Below are positions 15,345 to 18,433 of a stretch of 18,433 nt of DNA, in pieces. The notes beneath the pieces were generated by a model. That model ran no database searches and was not told the origin of the DNA. It saw only the letters and a list, made by a program, of their open reading frames with translations. The stretch is from Baffinella frigidus (taxonomy: Eukaryota > Cryptophyceae > Cryptomonadales > Baffinellaceae), in assembly GCA_026770585.1 (NCBI GenBank), contig MU646356.1:503426-521858 (forward strand). The letters run 5' to 3'. Both the position numbers and the translations under genes were made by a program. Positions within the stretch are counted from its first letter, which is position 1. The number at the start of each line of letters is the position of its first letter.

Positions 15345-18092
15345 ATGCTAGGTGGCAGCGCGCGCCCGCGGGCCCTCTTGTTGGCCACCGCCGCTGCCCT
15401 GCTCCCTGCGCTCGCGCTCGCGTTCGCACCCTCCCATGCACCGGCGCTCCGCTCGGGGGTGAGCAGCCTGCGGTGCGCGGTGCGCGGGACGGACTCAGCA
15501 AGCGATGCGCATCCGGCCGCCTCTTTCCGGCGCGCTGGCGCCCCTTTTGTCGGCCTCGTCGGCGCTGCAATCGCGCTCATGAGCCCGCTGGCGGCCGTGA
15601 GCGACGTGGCGGTTGTGGCGCCGGTGCCGGTATTCAGGATGGCGGCGGTGACGCTTCCCGATGACTGGTCCACGGCGGTGACTGAGGACGGCAAGGAGTG
15701 AGGACCCCTGCAACCATCGCACACCCCTCCCGGGATTACCAAACGGACATACAGAATCTGCATCGTGGATCTATCATCCTGGCTCGTCCCCGTTGATGCC
15801 CTATGATGTGCATGATCCCTGTTATCGAGTCTTGGACCCTGAACCCTGGACCAGGAGGAAATCACCATCGCACTTTCTCCAACAAATCTACCGATGGAGC
15901 GTTGGAGCACCAAACAGCCTGGAACCATGAAATCAAGAACTGCTGCAACTTTCCCCCCCCACATCTTTCTCGGCACCACATGCACAACTTTCCATCCACG
16001 ACCCTTTGGTCGCAGCACCTGGCTCGCCACGCCTAAGGCCACAAACAAACGCTGCCACCAACACGGCGGCCACCAACAACCGCAGCAGCTTAAATCGGGT
16101 TTTCCAAAGACGGGATTTCCCCGGGAGGCACACTTTACAGTATACCAGCCATCTATTCACCACCCTAGGAAACCCCTAGGTCCCTAGTAATGTCCTACCG
16201 CAGGGTCCTACAGAAATGAATATCCGAAGCTCCCAGACCCGAAATAAGCTGTTTCGGGTTTCTGGGGGTGGACCTGATTCATCAGAACATCCTCGAATCC
16301 ACCATATCTTTTGTGGCATGCTGATGGCGGGATCCGGCAGTGACATGGCACAAACAGAGAGATTCACCCGCACCACCGAACCATCCCGCGCGTGCCGTGG
16401 CATCAAGCATCCATCGCTCACGTGGAAGAGGACTCTAAACCCTAAACTCTGATCCCTAAACCCTGAACCTTAAAAAATAAACTCCACACCCCAAACTCTA
16501 AACTCTAAACCATAAGCCCCAAACCTAAACCCTCAACCCTAAACCTGTGCAGCCCTGAGCCCTAAACCTGAACCCTCAACCCTCAACCCTAAACCCTGAA
16601 CCTGTGCAGGTACTACTTCAACCTGAAGACAAAGCAGAGCCAGTGGGCGCCCCCGACTGGTGCCCAGGTGGAGAAGGTCTCCCCCCCCCCCCTGTGTCCC
16701 CTCTGATCTACTCCGCAGCGCTAGTAGAGCCAGAGGGCTCTCATCTACTCCGCAGCGCTAGTAGAGCCAGTGGGCGCCGCCGACCGGAGCCCAGGAACCC
16801 AAGGTCACTCTCTCCCCCCTGTGTCCCCCCGCATGCGTCCCATCACATCACTATGCACCGCTCAGAAACCCTCCAAGTACGTAGCACCTGCCAGTGGGCG
16901 CCGCAGACCGGAGCCCAGGAAAGGTCTCTCTCCCCCCTTTCGAGGATTTCTTTATTTCACCGTGTGCCCCTTCGCACTCCACTCTGCGTGCCCCCCCTCT
17001 CATCTACACAGTGCCGGTCACAACCCCTCCCAAGTTGTCTGCACGTAGTACCTGCACTCACCTGTTGCACTGCAGCGATTGCATGGCTGGTCGAAACTTG
17101 GCGGGATGTCAGCAGACCCTAAACCCTAAACCCTAAACCCTAAACCCTAAACCCTAAACCCTAAACCCTAACCCCTGAACCGTAAACCCCAAATCCAAAC
17201 ACCATAAACCCCTAGTCCCCAAACCCTCAACCCTCAACTCTTCACCCTAAATCCTGAACCCTAAACCCTAAACCCTAAACCCTAAACCCTAAACCCTAAA
17301 CCCGACGTGAGAAGTGACTCGAGGGCGCCGGGTGCAGGCGACGAAGAAGAAGAAGAACCAGCAGAACAACCTCAACGAGGTCATCCGCTTCGACTCCCAG
17401 CCCACCGTCGTGGTACGCTCCCCGCCCCCTCCCCTCCACGCAGAGCCCTAGGGTAGGCTACGTGCACATCGCCGTGTGTGCAGAAATTGGAGCCGATCAA
17501 GCTTTGTTATTGTTCAAGAGGAGTACTTCTGGAACGGAGGTTCCTTTTTGCGTGGAGACGTCCCACTCTCGACGTTTGTCTCGGCGGGCAGCGCTCTCTA
17601 GAGGAATAACAGCTTCCTCTGAAACCCTAAACCCTAAACCCTCAACCCTAAACCCCAAACTCTAAACCCTACATCCTACACCCTAAACCCTAATTCCTGA
17701 ACCTTGAACCCCAAACCCTAAACCCTAAAACCTAGACCCTAAACCCTCAACCCTAAACCTTGAACCCTAAACCCTAACACCTAAACATGGACAGATCGAC
17801 CGCATCACCATCAACGAGCCCGTGCCTCTCCCGGAGGGCTGCGGTGAGGCGGACTTCCGGTGAGCAACGAACCCCCCCACAAATCTTGCGTGTTGGTCCA
17901 TTTGATTCTGATTCCTTTGAGTTCTAATCCATTTGATTCTGATTTCCAATTGTTTCCTCGATTTTTTATATTTCCGTTCTGGTTTTTGAGGTTCGCAAGA
18001 GCTGCAAACCTCTGAGTGACCCCGCCCCGGTGCCTGGCTGCAGGTCCAACTCGCTTGAGTGCGGCCAGCCTGCGAAGCCGCTGCCCATCGAT
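15345..18092 (+). CDS. Predicted plastid-targeted WW-domain protein (5 exons found, 3' end outside window)
   Basis: Exons are 15345-15697, 16610-16667, 17338-17412, 17795-17859 and 18044-18092 (600 nt, 200 codons); all joins are GT-AG and in frame. From ATG 15345 the protein opens with basic residues and a hydrophobic core (ALLLATAAALLPALALAFAP). The ALA-FAP junction is the secondary-plastid signal/transit boundary. A second hydrophobic stretch after FRRAGAP could be a thylakoid signal or a membrane span. A WW domain crosses the first join: LPDDWSTAVTEDGKE, then YYFNLKTKQSQWAPP, with its Trp residues 22 apart. WW domains bind proline-rich peptides; the partner is unknown. The later exons (KKKKNQQNNLNEVIRF, ITINEPVPLPEGCGEADF, SNSLECGQPAKPLPID) match nothing I recognise. 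An in-frame ATG at 15288 would add 19 residues ahead of the leader and is less likely. The last exon ends at a GTATGC donor; if that is not used, the frame reads on to a TGA at 18321-18323. Confidence 0.68.
16232..16266. other. Imperfect hairpin in the first WW-gene intron
   Basis: CCCAGACCCGAAA and TTTCGGGTTTCTGGG (16252-16266) pair with a 2-nt bulge around a 7-nt loop. Just upstream, 16163-16212 has CCTAGG and GGGTCCTAC motifs like the family A element core, so this may be a worn element. Confidence 0.55.
16430..16600. repeat. CCCTAAA array before WW-gene exon 2
   Basis: Degenerate CCCTAAA/CCCTCAA units fill the last 170 bases of intron 15698-16609, up to the TGTGCAG acceptor. The rest of that intron (15698-16430) is unique sequence with no exon I can identify. 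Confidence 0.85.
16636..16918. repeat. Copied 5' splice junction of WW-gene exon 2, two copies
   Basis: The end of exon 2 (16636-16667) recurs at 16763-16794 (29 of 32 bases) and at 16890-16918. The pyrimidine-rich bases past the junction are copied too. The donor is CAG-GTGGAG at the exon but CAG-GAACCC and CAG-GAAAGG in the copies. Confidence 0.85.
17116..17305. repeat. CCCTAAA array before WW-gene exon 3
   Basis: It starts with about eight perfect CCCTAAA units (17117-17170), degenerates, then has about six more perfect units (17260-17304). It ends 33 bases before the GGTGCAG acceptor of the exon at 17338. Confidence 0.9.
17620..17788. repeat. CCCTAAA array before WW-gene exon 4
   Basis: Degenerate CCCTAAA units run almost to the ACATGGACAG acceptor. 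The other half of the intron (17413-17620) is unique sequence. Confidence 0.85.
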
Positions 18093-18259
18093 GTATGCCC
18101 TCCCTTCCCGAGAGAGCCTGACCGGAAAACCAACCAACATCAACTGCACTACCCACAGAGCCAACGCCCCGTTATCAATCGCCGCTGTTCCATCCACATT
18201 CAGCTCCGAACCCCCTCCTTGCTCGCTGCCTATCGATGTTTGCCCTCACTTCCCGAGAG
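18079..18259. repeat. Copied 5' splice junction of WW-gene exon 5
   Basis: 36 bases across the exon 5 donor (18079-18114) recur at 18224-18259 with three changes. Here the copy keeps a GT (GAT-GTTTGC). The distance, 145 bp, is not a multiple of three. Confidence 0.85.
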
Positions 18260-18307
18260 TTCGCGAACCGCAAAATCCTGGGTCAGAAATTGCATCGGTG
18301 TTCAAAT

Positions 18308-18433
18308 GAGCCCTGAACCCTAAACACTAAACACTAAACCCTCAAACCTAAAACCTAAACCCTAAACCCTAAGCTCTAAACCTCAAACCCCAAATCCCAA
18401 ACCCCAGACCCCAAACCCCAAACCCCAAACCCC
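18308..18433. repeat. CCCTAAA/CCCCAAA array at the right edge
   Basis: C-rich heptamers run to the end of the window, the last units being CCCCAAA. They follow the predicted exon 5 donor and are most simply more intron of the WW-domain gene. Confidence 0.85.

Noticed and set aside
16604-17136. Reading frames repeating WAPQTGAQ- and GAADRSPG-like segments
   Set aside because: They are translations of the copied exon 2 junction in the intron; the copies are out of frame with exon 3 and lack a donor GT.

Overview
This window looks like nuclear DNA of a GC-rich, intron-rich alga with a secondary, red-type plastid (cryptophyte, haptophyte or stramenopile grade). Three lines of evidence point that way. 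The genes are split by GT-AG introns. One gene starts with a signal peptide that runs into an A-F-A-P junction, the mark of a bipartite plastid-targeting leader. Degenerate plant-type telomere-like heptamers (CCCTAAA and variants) fill introns and spacers. I cannot name the species.

Layout, left to right. Positions 1-2578 carry a minus-strand gene, read in four exons, with a Met/Tyr/Gly/Pro/Asn-rich N-terminal half and a pentatricopeptide-repeat (PPR)-like C-terminal half; it probably runs off the left edge. Positions 2579-3600 are its upstream region and a stretch with no confident gene. Positions 3594-6420 are almost wholly heptamer arrays, interrupted by the ends of a roughly 966-bp inverted-repeat element (4079-5044). 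Positions 6748-8492 are a cluster of small foldback elements of two families (A, 121 bp, and B, about 100 bp) that have inserted into each other. Positions 8874-14808 carry a nearly complete minus-strand MCM2 replicative helicase gene: 12 exons, 2772 nt of joined reading frame, with only the first few codons unplaced. Positions 15345-18092 carry a plus-strand gene, head-to-head with MCM2, for a predicted plastid-targeted WW-domain protein that continues past the right edge.

The most notable pattern is in the introns. In all three genes the telomere-like repeats and homopolymer runs are C-rich on the sense strand, whichever strand the gene is on. In several introns the exon-intron junction itself has been copied into the intron. 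In five of the six 5'-junction copies the donor GT reads GC or GA; the sixth keeps GT. Together these suggest an intron-growth process based on local duplication and on heptamers that carry branch-point-like CTAAA/CTAAC motifs.

All exon joins were found by eye, from reading-frame continuity and family resemblance. They need transcript support.
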